A program made the translations under genes and the position numbers. The notes beneath the pieces are model-generated. The model worked only from the letters and a program-made list of their open reading frames with translations, made no database searches and had not been told where the DNA came from. Of a stretch of 64,000 nt of DNA, positions 1 to 11,333 are shown piece after piece. Numbering within the stretch: the first letter of the stretch is position 1; each line of letters starts with the position of its first letter. Source of the DNA: Oreohelix idahoensis (taxonomy: Eukaryota; Mollusca; Gastropoda; Stylommatophora; Oreohelicidae); the NCBI GenBank assembly GCA_024509875.1, contig JAMPIV010012162.1, positions 62,001 to 126,000 of the forward strand, read 5' to 3'.

Positions 1-13
1 TTCAAGTAAAAAG

Positions 14-1055
14 ACTCGTTTTAGTGAATGAAAAATGTACTCACCAACACATGCATGAACATTGAAATATTATCCAGAGAGCTCCAACATCTTTTAAAAT
101 ATTACTAATCCATATATGAATATTATTTGCAAGTGTCAGCTTCCTGTGATATTTTGTTAAGGTTTTACAGACCATCCAGCGAACCATATGAACATTATAG
201 ACATTTGAAAATGAAAAGGACATTAAAGGCCGCGTGAAGCTTTTAAATTAAATCATATATTGTATTGTTATTATACAACAAAGACACACATATTATACAT
301 CACAGTAACGATAAATGAATGTAGAATTAGAATATGAAGGATTTTAGTGATATTCTACGTATTTTATAGACTACGTTTTAATAAAAACTCATTTTACTGA
401 ATGAAAAATGTACTCACCAACCCATGCATAAAAACTGAAACATTATCCAGAGTGCTCCAGCATCTTTTAGAATAACACCAATCCAAATATGAATATTATT
501 TACAAGTGTCAGCTTTCTGTGATATTTTGTTAATGTTTTACAGACCATCCAGCAGACTTACCATCATCATTAAAATAAAAAAGAAGATATTCAAGGCCGC
601 ATGAACATTTAAATTAAATCATATATTGTTGATATTACACAACAAATACACACAAATTATGTTTCACAGAAAAGATACATATATTTAAAATTATAATATG
701 GGGGCTTTTAAGTGCTATTCATATTATATTCTATTATGAGTAATAAAGTAAACCATTTTAAAAAAAACAACTCATTTTAGTGAATGAAAAATGTACCCAC
801 CAACCCATGCATAAAGACTGAAATATTATTCAAAGTGCTCCATGGTTTTTTTTAAATAACACTAATCCATATTTAAATATTAATTACGAGTTTCAGCTTT
901 CTGTGATGTTTTGTTAATGTTTACGAGACTTTCCAGCGGACAGTACCATCATTATTAAAATTTGGAAACACAGAAGTCAAATTCAAAGTAAATCTTATTT
1001 TGTATTGTACTTACATTATTATGCATAAACAATATGTGCACAATTTTATCTGATA
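14..1055. repeat. Tandem repeat, ~380 bp unit, about 2.7 copies
   Basis: Three head-to-tail copies begin at about 14, 388 and 772. Each starts with a version of ACTCRTTTTASTGAATG, followed by a run on chemokine-like spacing of conserved blocks: AAAATGTACYCACCAACMCATGC, a block around 'gtgctccatc', and 'ttttgttaatgtttta(c)'. The unit is AT-rich and non-coding. Copies differ by substitutions and small indels, so the array is not recent. The third copy fades out near 1055. The window edge may cut further copies on the left. Confidence 0.8.
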
Positions 1056-1329
1056 GGATATTTACATTTTAGTCAATGGTGGCATGTGTATGCCATATCG
1101 TGAAGCAGTGTTTTGGGTGGAGGTGAAAAAAATCATTTGTAAAATAAAATTTGTTTTTTTTTTGGAGAATCTGGTTTGCTGCAGGCTCTACATCTTCTGT
1201 CTTTTTCTGTGTAAGCTATCATATGCTTGCTCCTTCAAGCCTCTGCATTGGGTTGGCTGTCCTTAGTCTTCCAGGTGTTGCCTTGCTACTCTTCTGTGGC
1301 TCGGGCATTAGATCGGCGGCGCACTGAAG

Positions 1330-1860
1330 CAAAGCATCAATCAGAGATAGTTTGAACTGTTTTTCCACTGCCTGTGAGCCTAAAGAGGATAAAAGCATTG
1401 GTACAAGTAATTTCCATTATCCGGTAGAATATTTGTTTACTGTTATTGGCTTAGGTTTTGTCGTAGTTGTCATTCCTGTATTTGTTTTGGTGGAAACAAT
1501 GATTACTGGCTTTTTTGCTTTCTTATCCCACTATCCAATGCAAAGCAAAGATGAATCTTTAGTTTGTCAGCATTTCCGTTTCATGTGTGGGATGGAATGT
1601 GCTTTTATTTCTAATGGAAAGCCAATTCGGATTGACTGGAGGGTGCCAGTATAGTATTGCTTTTGCTGAAGCAAATAGTCAGTGAGTGCCCGTGTGGTGT
1701 AGAACCTGTCTTCAAATATATGATAACTAGTTCCACTTTGCTGGAACACAAAAGTGACGATACCAACGTCGATTCGGCTTCTAGGGAGTTTGCGGATGTA
1801 CGCTACCATCGTCGTTTCGGCCTCTAAGGAGCACTATTTTGCATTTGTTGCCATTGTTGG
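1330..1860 (-). pseudogene. piggyBac-like transposase fragment (DDE_Tnp_1_7), broken
   Basis: Read on the minus strand, 1809-1567 encodes a segment with HIFEDRFYTT, LTDYLLQQK and TGTLQSIRIGFPLEIK. This corresponds to the DNFYTS...LLxxxTYxTGTLRxNRKGxPxEI block of piggyBac transposases, around the catalytic Asp. The same frame continues past a TGA near 1566 with WDKKAKKPVIIVSTKTNTGM and then a NKY-x-x-G remnant, which match the WxDKKxVxxLST and YNxxMGGVD blocks. The Asp expected in the DN motif reads as ED-R here. At least three in-frame stops and missing N- and C-terminal parts show it is a fossil. I could not find its inverted repeats or TTAA sites. Confidence 0.72.
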
Positions 1861-2960
1861 AATGTTAGGGCACTTTCCTTAATTTTAAAGCATTGTTTGT
1901 TATTTTTGAGTCATTACTGTGTATATTTGGGTATTATTCAATAAAAGTTGGCATTTTTTAGTGTTAAAATGTTCTTACTTATTGTTTTTCTATCACAAGT
2001 TTCTCTACTTCACTGTATTCTCTACTTCACTGTTTTCTCTATGTTGTTTAATAATTTTCCTTAAAACCCTGACAACAAATGTTGCCCTAATATAACCAAC
2101 AGCCCAATTATCTATGTTAAATGGTGAGCATCTCCCCAAAACTAGGCAAAGTTTTATTTCATAATTTTTTTACATTTGAAAATCTGCACATGATTTTTTA
2201 TTGTGCATTGCAATTATAGCGTGATGTAAACATATGTCTTGATTATTCTTGGCAGACGAAAGTATCAGTCAATCAAATGCAATCACCTCTCTTTCTCGCC
2301 GGGGACATGGTTTGTAATGGCGTGTAAAGAAATTTGTGCATAGGTATACGTAGACTTAGATGAATTAAGAGATTGGAGAGACGGAAGGACATGATATTAG
2401 TCTTGTTTGTCGAAGAAGAAGGCTAACTATATGCATGTCAAAGGACATATTGCTACGTTATTTCGTTTAGGAGGTATTCGAGCGTAATTGGATCAGATGC
2501 GTTGGAATCATGTCGATCGACTCCAGAAATTAAAAATAATTCGAAGACAAAACCTATTAAGGACAATCATTTATATACAAGAAGCTAACGATCGTACAAA
2601 TAAAAAGGAGACATGGATGACAGTGATCCATAATCTGGTTGAACAGGACTAGCACGATTTATGGACCATGCTGATTACAGATTCCCTATTTTAGCGAGAG
2701 AAACGGAAATTAAGCCTATAGTTTGCAGAGTGTCTTCAATACGTCCGCGCTCAGCCTATAAAAGCAAGCGGAAATTCTTTCAAAATCGTACAGAGCACAA
2801 AATAAAATCAGAACATAGACAGACTTCTGGAAGTTGAGATAGCCGCGTGCCTGGAAAACATGTTTCTCCATCTGCGTGCTGGGCAACTCAAATCATCACC
2901 ATATCTTAGAGGGTATGTAGGTTTATAATTATATATATTGTAAATAACAACATTAGACAA
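1861..2960. other. No gene seen; AT-rich spacer with a TATA-like box
   Basis: I see no supported coding region. A TATAAAAG sequence lies at 2757-2764 in a more GC-balanced stretch (about 2690-2900). It could be a fossil promoter or part of an unrecognised LTR, but there is no partner copy in the window to support this. Confidence 0.4.
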
Positions 2961-3098
2961 TCTTTGAAGGACCGGGGACTAGAATGGAACCAAGCCAGGA
3001 AGAAGACAGCTGATAGAATGGTCTGGCGCTCTCTCTTCCAAACCTCTACACCTCACTGTAGAAGGGGAACGACTAAGTAAGTAAGTAAGTAAGTAAAT
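2961..3098 (+). pseudogene. LINE ORF2 C-terminal end with (AAGT)n 3' tail, 5'-truncated
   Basis: 2961-3080 is open and ends with TAA. It encodes about 39 residues with LEWNQARKKTADRMVWRSLF and ends PHCRRGTTK. The pattern (W-x2-A...A-DR-x-W-R-x-L) is typical of the last residues of LINE ORF2 proteins that carry an APE endonuclease. The stop codon runs straight into an AAGT microsatellite (3076-3098), the 3' tail. Two more copies of the same end lie on the minus strand near 27.2 kb and 63.2 kb. Everything upstream of the C-terminus is missing, as expected of 5' truncation during target-primed reverse transcription. Confidence 0.8.
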
Positions 3099-3171
3099 AA
3101 ATTCAATTTCGTTTCGGGTTAAATAAGTTTAATGGAGTTGTGAGAGCTAAATTTGAATTTAATTTGTGGAT

Positions 3172-3627
3172 GACGAAACCAACACGATACTTGCCATGGT
3201 TAAGCCGGAATAGACCCTCAGGAATGTTCAGAAGCTTATAATCCATAAGAATACTTCTATAGATGAATGCAAGCTAGCGTTACTGGAGCGCTTTGAAATG
3301 AACGCTCGCAAATTTTCGCAACTGTTTCGCAACAGCAGGAAAGAGAAATCTGAAACTTTTCAGCAGTTCTCGTCTCGTTTGAAGGGTTATCTGACAAAGT
3401 GCCTAGAGCTCTCGCAGCTCCCCTATACCTATGAAGGTCTTGAGGAATTTGTTTTAACAGAACAAATAAAGAACACATTGTCTGCAGATACCCAGAGATT
3501 TCTAGCGGAGCAGGGGGCAGAAAAACTTGAAGACATCTTAGAGAAGTCTGAGCGTTATCAAAATTCGCTGGCTGAACTACCGGCCACAAAACGGAAACTG
3601 ACAGAGGAGCATTTTCGAAAAAAATAA
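3172..3627 (+). pseudogene. gag: E0 gag, capsid C-terminal (SCAN-like) segment
   Basis: This is the capsid part of a gag protein, which builds the virus-like particle of the retrotransposon. The frame is readable from about 3172, has a TAG near 3211, then runs to 3627. The segment after NARKFSQLFRN shows F-x2-FSSRLKGYL, a C-LELS-x-LPYTYEGLEEF block and a TEQIKNTL-x-ADTQRFLAEQG block. This is the same layout as the E1 and E2 gags and resembles the SCAN domain (E-x2-F...RL...W...EQFL...W-V-x-ERxP). The frame is lost in the A-run at 3617-3623, after which a basic, Pro/Gln-rich nucleocapsid-like tail without CCHC knuckles continues in another frame to the protease. The N-terminal coiled coil seen in E1 is missing. 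Confidence 0.75.
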
Positions 3628-5180
3628 TCTAGATCAACCTTCTCATGCTTTATATCAGAATAATCACAGAGAAACTGGACCTCAAAACCCCCCTCCTGAA
3701 AAGACCAAGTTCTACAAGAACAAGTACCCCAACCACCCCAAACAGTCTGATCAACCCGACCACCCTACATGGCAGCGCAGCCAGAAAGGACAAGGTGGCA
3801 AAGGGAAAACACCTGCGCACGGGACAGATGATCAGAGCGAGCACACCGAGCCTAAACGCATCGGATGCTTATTGACAGTCTCGCAAGGCGGAATTATTGA
3901 CAGTGATTCCCAACCTGTTGGGGATAGACCCTCAACGCGAGGTACTGTTACTTTGAACGGTTCTCAAACTTCTTGTTTATTTGACACGGGGCTTTCTTAT
4001 GATTGCATTGTTGCCAGAAACCTGGTTAAACCCGGTCAAGAGACAGGAGAGACCGCCAAACTTTGTGGAGTTTCTAAGAGTGATGCACCTACAGCGCTTC
4101 CCATCGCATTGGTGGAGATACACTCTGACTTTGTCAGAGGCGTGATCAAAGCGGCTGTTATGGATGACCCCATCTACCCAGTCATACTTGGCGGGAGATA
4201 CGTGTGTATTGGGAAACCGGAAGAGCTGATTGTGGCAGCAGTAACTACAAGAGGGCAAACCAAGAAGGAACGGGAGCCTGCGCCGAATTTGTTACCCAAG
4301 GAACTTAAAGAAGCGCAATACAAGGACCCTACTTTGGCACCCTTTTTAGGAAACTGCCCATGGCTAAGGAACCCAAACAGCAAGGGGACATTTTTTCTAA
4401 GGATGGCGTACTTTATCGCAGAACGGGCAAGCCTGACCAAGGTTACAACCAGCTCCTAGTACCGAAACAGTACAGAAGCCAAATCCTAGAAATGGGGCAC
4501 TCTCTTCCCTTCAGCGGACATATGGGACAGAACGCCACAAACCAACGAATAACCACTCATTATTGGTGGCCAGGAGTAAACACTGATATTATCAGGTACG
4601 TCAAATCCTGTGCCCAGTTCCAACGTGTGCCACCCAAACAACGGGCACCCCCAGTCTCTTTGGGTGAAATGCCAATAGTGGGAACACCATTCGAACGGGT
4701 TGTGATCGACATTTTAGGACCCTTAGAAAGGACTAAAAGAAGGAACAGGTTTATCCTGACCTTAGTCGATACATGCACTTTATGGGCAGAAGCTATCCCG
4801 CCAACATGCGCCGATGCCAAGCATGTTGCAGAAACCCTCGTGCAGATTTTCACTCGGTTGGGATTCTCTCAACAAGTGTTGACGGATAACGGATCTCCAT
4901 ACCGAAACCTGTTGATGGATTGAGGAGCACGCACAAAGCATGCTAACAGATACAGGAAAGTCGCGAAAGAAAGAGAACTGGAAGCAGGAGAGAAAGTTTT
5001 GGTGTTACTCCCTACCGGAAACAACCAACTAAAGATCGGATGGCAAGGGCCATTTACCGTCCTGAAAAAGATTTCTAAGGCTAACTATTAGATCTCTATT
5101 CAAGGAAAGGAGAAGGTTTTCCATTTAAATCTGTTAAAGAGATACTTGGAAAACCAGTGCAGACCTCCGACCATCTCCTG
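3620..5180 (+). pseudogene. pol: E0 protease and integrase, frameshifted, integrase core deleted
   Basis: In frame from 3620, a nucleocapsid-like tail leads into an aspartic protease with LFDTG (catalytic DTG intact) and a VILGGRYV flap/end segment. A TTRGQ linker follows and then the integrase N-terminus, with a frameshift near 4360. The zinc-binding region has H-SLPFSGH and a damaged second pair (CAQFQ instead of C-x2-C). The catalytic core begins VVIDILGPL (first Asp) and has LTDNGS (second Asp), then stops at 4923. About 100 residues, including the catalytic Glu, are missing before a GPF-type C-terminal tail (4950-5180, with VLVLLP, WQGPFTV and KVFHLNLL). Protease runs directly into integrase with no RT between them, the Gmr1-like layout. 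Confidence 0.78.
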
Positions 5181-5550
5181 ACGATCGCCAAAACTGACGA
5201 AGATGACGATAGTGGCAGGGAAACTAAACTGCAATCACAGGAAATCTTTGAAAAATGTCAGAAGCGGTGACGCTCTTTCAAGCGCGCATGGGAGACATTC
5301 CAGAGGAAGGAAACTTTGGGGAGTAGACTTGTGTAGGAATTGGAGAGAGATGGAGGGAGAGATGAGAGGGAAGAAGACAGACACCCCGAAGCTACGGTTA
5401 TAGGAAATTTAATTCCATAACGTAGACATGGAGTGCTTCCATATCTTAAAAGGGGGACGTTCTGTCACATAGGTTATGATCATTAAATTGCCTATACCCT
5501 CTTCTTTGTTTCTCCCACCCGTATCCTCTATATTTCTTTACATTTTCCTG

Positions 5551-5583
5551 TATTTTTTCGCATCCATTCGTTTGCGAAAAATA
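5551..5583 (+). other. Inverted repeat near the start of the E0 LTR
   Basis: TATTTTTTCGCA and TGCGAAAAATA form an 11-12 bp stem with a ~10 nt loop. The same stem is present in the other copy at 60558-60590, while the loop sequence differs. This suggests that the stem is kept. Its role is unknown. Confidence 0.7.
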
Positions 5584-5919
5584 TTTTCGTCCTCATTCCA
5601 AACGTTTACCTGTTTCGTTTCTAATACTAGTAACGCAATTATTGCATAAGACGTGAAGTCCCTGGGCGGACTGACATTAGTGTTTGAACAAGTCCCAGCA
5701 GACAGCTGTCTACAGTTTCCCCCTGGGACGGTGTTTCTTCGGCTTAGTTTCTGGGCCTGTAGCGTGAAAATTCACTCCGCCAGACATGGCCGGCAGATGG
5801 ATTGTCTACATTTTGCAGCAATTATGAGAGCTTTCGTCAGAATAGCTCCGGGGGAGTGTGGAAATCGCCCATGCACTGCAGACGGTTGTCTGAGATTTGA
5901 AACTGACACACGCACTCTC

Positions 5920-8900
5920 CTGCCATCAATGGTACCTATACCTTGTAGCGGTATGGCAGCTTGTGTACCCTGACAATCCCCAGAGCTATGCCAGTGGGAG
6001 TTTTACTCCTGGTAGGTTCAACCATGCTGGACTGGTCTGCGTGGGTAGGGGTCAGACAAAAGCTGGTACCCTGGTCCTCCAGGTTGGGGGTTTTAGCACA
6101 GGGCCGACACCCCTGTCTGTGTAAAAAATCACACACGTTACGGAAACAGCAATAAATGGAAATACTTTGATGCGGGACGGACATCCGGAGTCTCAAGCTC
6201 GTATGACTGACAGTGGTGAAAGCCGAAAGGAAGCCACTGGCATGAAAACGGATGCCCAGACCGCAAAACACGAAACCAGAATTGGTTTTTGGAATGTCAG
6301 AACTATGAACGAGGCAGGAAAGCTGAGACAGATTACAGCAGAGATGAGGAATTACAAACTACATATCCTGGGAATAAGCGAGAGCAGATGGACAGGGATG
6401 GGGAGAATAAAAACAGCTACAGGGGAAACAGTACTTTATTCTGGTAGAGAGGACGGTCAGCACAACGAAGGTGTAGCCATTATCCTTAAGAAAGGAATGG
6501 AAAGGTCTCTACTGGAATGGAAACCCATTAACAACAGACTAATAAGAGCAAGACTGAGAGGGAGATTCACCAACACCACAATTATACAATGTTATGCACC
6601 AACAAATGACAGCGACGAAGAGATCAAGGACGAGTTCTATCAACAGGTACAAAAGGAAATGGAAACTGTACCCAGGTACGATCTTATTATAGTAATGGGA
6701 GACCTAAATGCGAAAGTTGGAACACACAATAATTATAACGAAAGAGTAATGGGGAAATGCGGCAGTGGAACAGTAAATGAGAATGGGGACAAATTAATAA
6801 GCTTCTGCAGTATTAACAACCTGGTCATCGGAGGAACACTTTTTCAACACAAAGAAGTGCACAAGTTAACATGGGAATCACCAAACGGACGAGACAAAAA
6901 CCAGATAGATCACATAATGATCAATGGCAGATGGAGACATGCACTACAAGACGTGAAAGTAAGAAGAGGCGCAGATGTGGGAAGTGATCATCACCTAGTA
7001 GTAGCAAGACTGAAGGTGAAACTCAGAGCTGCTGGACCAGTTGCAGTCAAACAGAAAAGATACAACATCACGAAACTTAAGGACCCCCTCACCAGAAAAG
7101 CGTTTGTGGTCGACGTAAAGAGACGATATCTGATTACCAAAAGCCAGGAAAGAACAGAGACCGACGATGTGGACCAGAAATTCAACACCATCTCAACAAT
7201 ATATAAAGAAAGCAGCAAGTCATGCTTGGGATTCCAGGAAAGAGCCAAGACTGGATAACACCAGAAACGCTAAACACCATAGCGAAGAGAAAGGAAATGA
7301 AAAGGAAGAAAACAGAAGCTAAGTCTCCCAGGTTAAAGGCAATATATAGTGAACAGTACAGTCAGCTGGACAAGGAAGTAAAACGTCAAACCCGTGCTAA
7401 CAAAAGGACATTTCTGGATGACCTTGCAAGACAGGCAGAAGAGGCAGCACTGAGAAATGAACAAAGCACAGTTTATAAAATAACTAAAGCTATCAGTGGA
7501 AAACGAGGTGCAAACAACATAACGTTAGTAAGAGACAAGCAAGGAAATCTCATCACCACAGCACAGGGGCAGGAAACAAGGTGGGCAGAGCACTTCAGAG
7601 AAACACTGAATAAGGAACCACCAGAGACTCAGCTGAATGTTCCTGAGGCTGAAAGTGACTTAGACGTAAATACAGACATCCACGAAAAGAAGAAATTATC
7701 ACAGCTATCAAAGGGCTAAAAAATGGAAAAGCGCCTGGTCACGACAATCTGAATGCTGAGCTATTCAAGACAGACCCTGAACTAGCAGCAGAACTATTAG
7801 AACCACTATTTGCACAAGTCTGGGAAACTGAGACAACACCAACAGAGTTAATTAAAGGAACAATTGTCAAATTGCCCAAGAAGGGCGACCTTGCAGACTG
7901 CAACAACTGGAGAGGAATTACCCTCCTCTCAGTTCCCAGCAAAATACTAGGCAGGATAATCATCCAGAGAATTTCAAAAGCAGTTGACCATAAACTGAGA
8001 AAAGAACAAGCGGGCTTCAGAAAGAACAGAAGATGTGCAGATCATATATTTGCCCTCAGGAACATTATAGAGCAGTGCTCAGAATGGCAGAGACAGCTGT
8101 ACATTAACTTTGTTGATTTTGAAAAGGCTTTCGACAGCATACACAGGGACAGCCTATGGAAAATTCTGAGGGCTTATGGAATTCCCAGCCGCATTGTTTC
8201 CATTATAAAAAGCCTCTATTCTAACTTTACGTGCAGTGTTGGATCGAGTAATGTAACTTTCGAAGTGAAAACAGGAGTACGACAGGGATGCCCCTTATCA
8301 ACAACATTATTTTTGACAGTCATAGATTGGGTGATGCGCCAGACAACAGAGGGCAGTCCAAGAGGAATTAGATGGACAATGTTTTCTACACTGGAAGATT
8401 TGGAATATGCAGATGACATTGCACTGCTCGCGCATTCACACCAACACATTCAAGACAAAACTGATAGACTGAATAAGTATGGCCAGCAGGTTGGCCTGAA
8501 CATCAATCTGAAGAAGACGGAGGTCATGACACTAAATGTGGGCAATCCTGAGCCAATAACAGTAAGGAACCAGAAGTTAGAACAGACAGACACATTTACT
8601 TACCTAGGAAGCATAGTAACACCTGACGGCGGAACAAGCAAGGACATTAACAACAGAATGAATAAAGCGAGAACAGCCTTTGCTATTCTCAACAACATTT
8701 GGAAGTCTTCCCAGTACAGCACAAACACCAAATTAAGACTGTATGAGAGCTGCGTACTTTCTGTGCTTCTCTATGGCGCGGAATGTTGGAGAGTCACAGA
8801 GAAGGAAATGTCAAAATTGTCCTCTTTTCACACAACATGCCTAAGAAAAATTCACCGAATCTTTTGGCCGAATACCATCACCAACCAAGATCTGCTTACT

Positions 8901-9232
8901 CGTAGCAAGCAATAGGACATGCACACCATCATAGCTGGCAGACGCTGGAGTTGGGTTGGCCATGTCCTCAGAAGGGACCCTGATACCATCGCAAGAACAG
9001 CTATGCTATGGACCCCCGAGGGAAAGCGAAAGAGAGGCCAACCAAAAACAACTTGGCGGAGAACTGTGGAAGCTGAGATGCAAAGAATGAACCACAGTTG
9101 GGGCACTGTACGAAGGATGGCCGCCGACCGAGCAAAGTGGAATCAATTTGTTGCTGCCCTACAAGACGCCACCAGGCGTGATGGCCGCTGACTGCTTTGA
9201 CGGTTGGCGGTTATGGATCAAAGAAGAAGAAG
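5920..9232 (+). mobile_element. Near full-length RTE-like LINE inserted in the E0 LTR
   Basis: The insert is bounded by a 12 bp direct repeat, ACACGCACTCTC, at 5908-5919 and 9233-9244. Between these lie a ~250 bp 5' leader, a broken endonuclease-RT reading frame (6170-9191) and a short 3' region ending in AAGAAGAAGAAG. The total of 3.3 kb and the single EN-RT frame agree with the RTE clade. The interrupted sequence is continuous in the solo LTR near 61.0 kb, which confirms the insertion. Confidence 0.88.
6170..9191 (+). pseudogene. RTE-like LINE ORF: AP endonuclease and reverse transcriptase, frameshifted
   Basis: The endonuclease nicks the target and the RT copies the element RNA at the nick. 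The endonuclease (about 6270-7020) shows GFWNVRTMNEAGK, ISESRWTGMG, QCYAPTND, IIVMGDLNAKVG, NQIDHIMI and GSDHHLVVARL, covering the Asn, Glu, Asp and His sites of the EEP fold. The RT (about 7870-8550) shows NNWRGITLLSVPSKI, QAGFRKNRRCADHIF, FVDFEKAFDSI, GVRQGCPLS and the catalytic LEYADDIALLA. The C-terminal region has a GHVLRRD motif and ends in a DRAKWNQFVAAL pattern. The frame shifts near 7250 and near 7710, and there is a TAG at 8913-8915, so the copy is dead. The first ATG consistent with the frame is at 6170. Confidence 0.9.
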
Positions 9233-11333
9233 ACACGCACTCTCGGTCACTGATGGCAGTTACGGCATGCTGATCAGCGTGAGGCGTGAACTAGTAGAAG
9301 TGTCAGTCCATGGGTGTCTTCTAGTTGACCTAAGGGGTTTTACACGTACAAGGGGAGATTATTTTGTTTGCGAAATAAGTTGGGGCTTTTGTCTAATTTT
9401 AAGATATTGGCCCGAGTGTGAAACTAACTTCACTCATTCTCCATTTTACAGTAGACGTGGTCACTTCGTTCAAGAACACTTAAACTTATAAGTGATGTCT
9501 CTTAGTTTCGTTGTGATACGTAGTTCTGTTTAAGGTAAAATATTATATCTAGTATATCTAGTATTTTGCGAAATGTTTAAAGCGGTTAATCGTTTATTTA
9601 TTTCCCTAGTTAGATTTGGTGCAGAGCGATTAATTTATTAGTCTGTATTATTTTCTAGTGACGCATACAGTGGAAAGCAGAATAAATTATATTTCTAGCT
9701 TAACAAACATGTAGCCATAATGAATTTAATTTAACTGCTAACTACTCAGTCGAGTATATTTTTCTAAACAAACTTATAAATGCTAGATGCATCATGAGTG
9801 GTGACGAAAATACGCAGATATTCCTAATTCATGATGAGGGATTTTTTTTTATATAACTTATTTCACGGGAAGCTTTAAATATAAGTCAAGCTGTAGGCTT
9901 GCCGTTTAAAATGTAAGTTATAACGAGTACATATTCTGTATATTATATTATATGTTGTTTTTCTTCATTCAGCGAATACTGGGGTAAACCCAACTTGCCG
10001 GCGTTTAGTAAAGAGACATACTTGTGAGAAGCATAGACATTTCCTATCTTTAACCACGTGGGTTTTTTCAAGTAACACTGGTCTGACAGTGCATGTGCCA
10101 TCAGAGATAAACAGTAATACCAATCCCACTAACGGTTGCTAAAGACTAATGTTTATACTGGGCGTCTGAGCCAGTTCATATTTCTTCTCAAATTGAAATA
10201 TACATGTGCCTGGCGGCGAGAATAAATTTCAAGAAATACCATTAACATTTCCCACATTATCGGAAGAGTGAATAGTGAACCAAGACTATCTGTTGAGAGC
10301 AGTTGTCCACTGGTCAACTTTTCCAAAGTCTTGCAAGTAAGGGAATCCTCGTGTTTTAGACTCTGTGTGCCCGTTTAAAATCGCTTACCCAAAACTGATT
10401 CAAGTGACATTAACAGTAAATCTAAAATTTAAACTAGTAAAGTGAACGCTCCCCGAAGACAGTGGAAGAAACCTGTATTTGCGGAGCTGGGATTCGCTTT
10501 ATCCAAAGAATCCAGATTCACTGTAGAGAAGTGTCCTAAGGTTGCGCCAGACGGTGATCAACATCAAGTTTTTTTAGGTAAGCATCAAAGCCAGGGTACC
10601 CTGATGAAAGAACCGAGTGAAAGTGACGGAAGGATGTTCGTTGTTTAATGCACTCACTTTGTAATTTTCCTTATGAAAGACTTGCTGCTTAATTTAATTG
10701 TTCCTTTAGAATAGATACTGCTGTCATAAGTCAGTTCTTACCTTCAAGAAAAGGGACAATATTAGACCCTAACCATATGCATCTATAACTCTTTGGGCCA
10801 TCATCTGTCATCCTAACGGGGCTGTGGTCTAAACCTAGAGTTAAGATCATAACGGGGCTATCATCCTTGTAGCATTTTCTTGAATTTTATGACTATTTGT
10901 ATATGTTTTCCTTGATGTATTTTTTTTGGTGTTGTGAGAAGATTTGTTAGATGATAATTAAAATCTCTCTTGAACTAAATCAGTGCGTTGGTCAGCTCGT
11001 TCTAGTATATATATATTCATTGTTATAGATTTCCCACGTCTGTGTGTTTAACTGTCGGCACGTCTATGTGCGTGCCCGTGAGTAGATAGAAATATATGTA
11101 CTATATATATATCTGTGTTTAGACTGTCTGACGCCTTAAAGCTGTCGTAGAGGATAGGTGAAAGAGAGAAGATTTCCTCGATTTTTCAGAGACAGCCTCT
11201 ATATCACAGTCTATCATCTCACTTGTGGAAATTATATTTCTTCTTACTAACTCTCACCGTGTCTATCACCTATTCTAACCTATTAAGAAGGGACCAACCC
11301 AAGTCTTAATTCTCCTATCAAAAATCTACGACA

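Larger units (their letters stand above)
3115..11333 (+). mobile_element. E0: 5'-truncated Gmr1/gypsy-like LTR retrotransposon with long 3' LTR, split by a LINE
   Basis: The element reads gag (3172-3627), protease-integrase (3620-5180), a purine-rich tract AAAAGGGGGACG (5448-5459), then a 3' LTR starting TGTCACATAGG at 5463 and ending CTACGACA at 11333. The LTR assignment is supported by a second copy at 60460-63059 with the same ends. The 5' LTR, leader and gag N-terminus are absent, and the LINE end with its AAGT tail lies directly upstream. No RT or RNase H can be found between the integrase C-terminus and the LTR. An RTE-like LINE (5920-9232) is inserted in the LTR. Confidence 0.8.
5463..11333 (+). 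repeat. E0 3' LTR (about 2.55 kb without the inserted LINE)
   Basis: It begins TGTCACATAGGTTATG at 5463, directly after the purine tract, and ends ATCTACGACA at 11333. The copy at 60460-63059 can be followed along its whole length: the start, the hairpin at 5551-5583, the segment around 9620-10010, the block with CTTTGGGCCATCATCTG near 10790, and the final block at 11270-11333. Removing the LINE plus one target duplication leaves about 2546 bp, against 2600 bp in the solo copy. Short open frames inside it (for example at 10442-10648) have no counterpart support and I do not call them genes. Confidence 0.85.

Noticed and set aside
3617..3627. Programmed frameshift at the A-run between E0 gag and protease
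   Set aside because: The needed shift is +1 rather than the common -1, and E1 shows gag and pol in one frame, so an indel is simpler.
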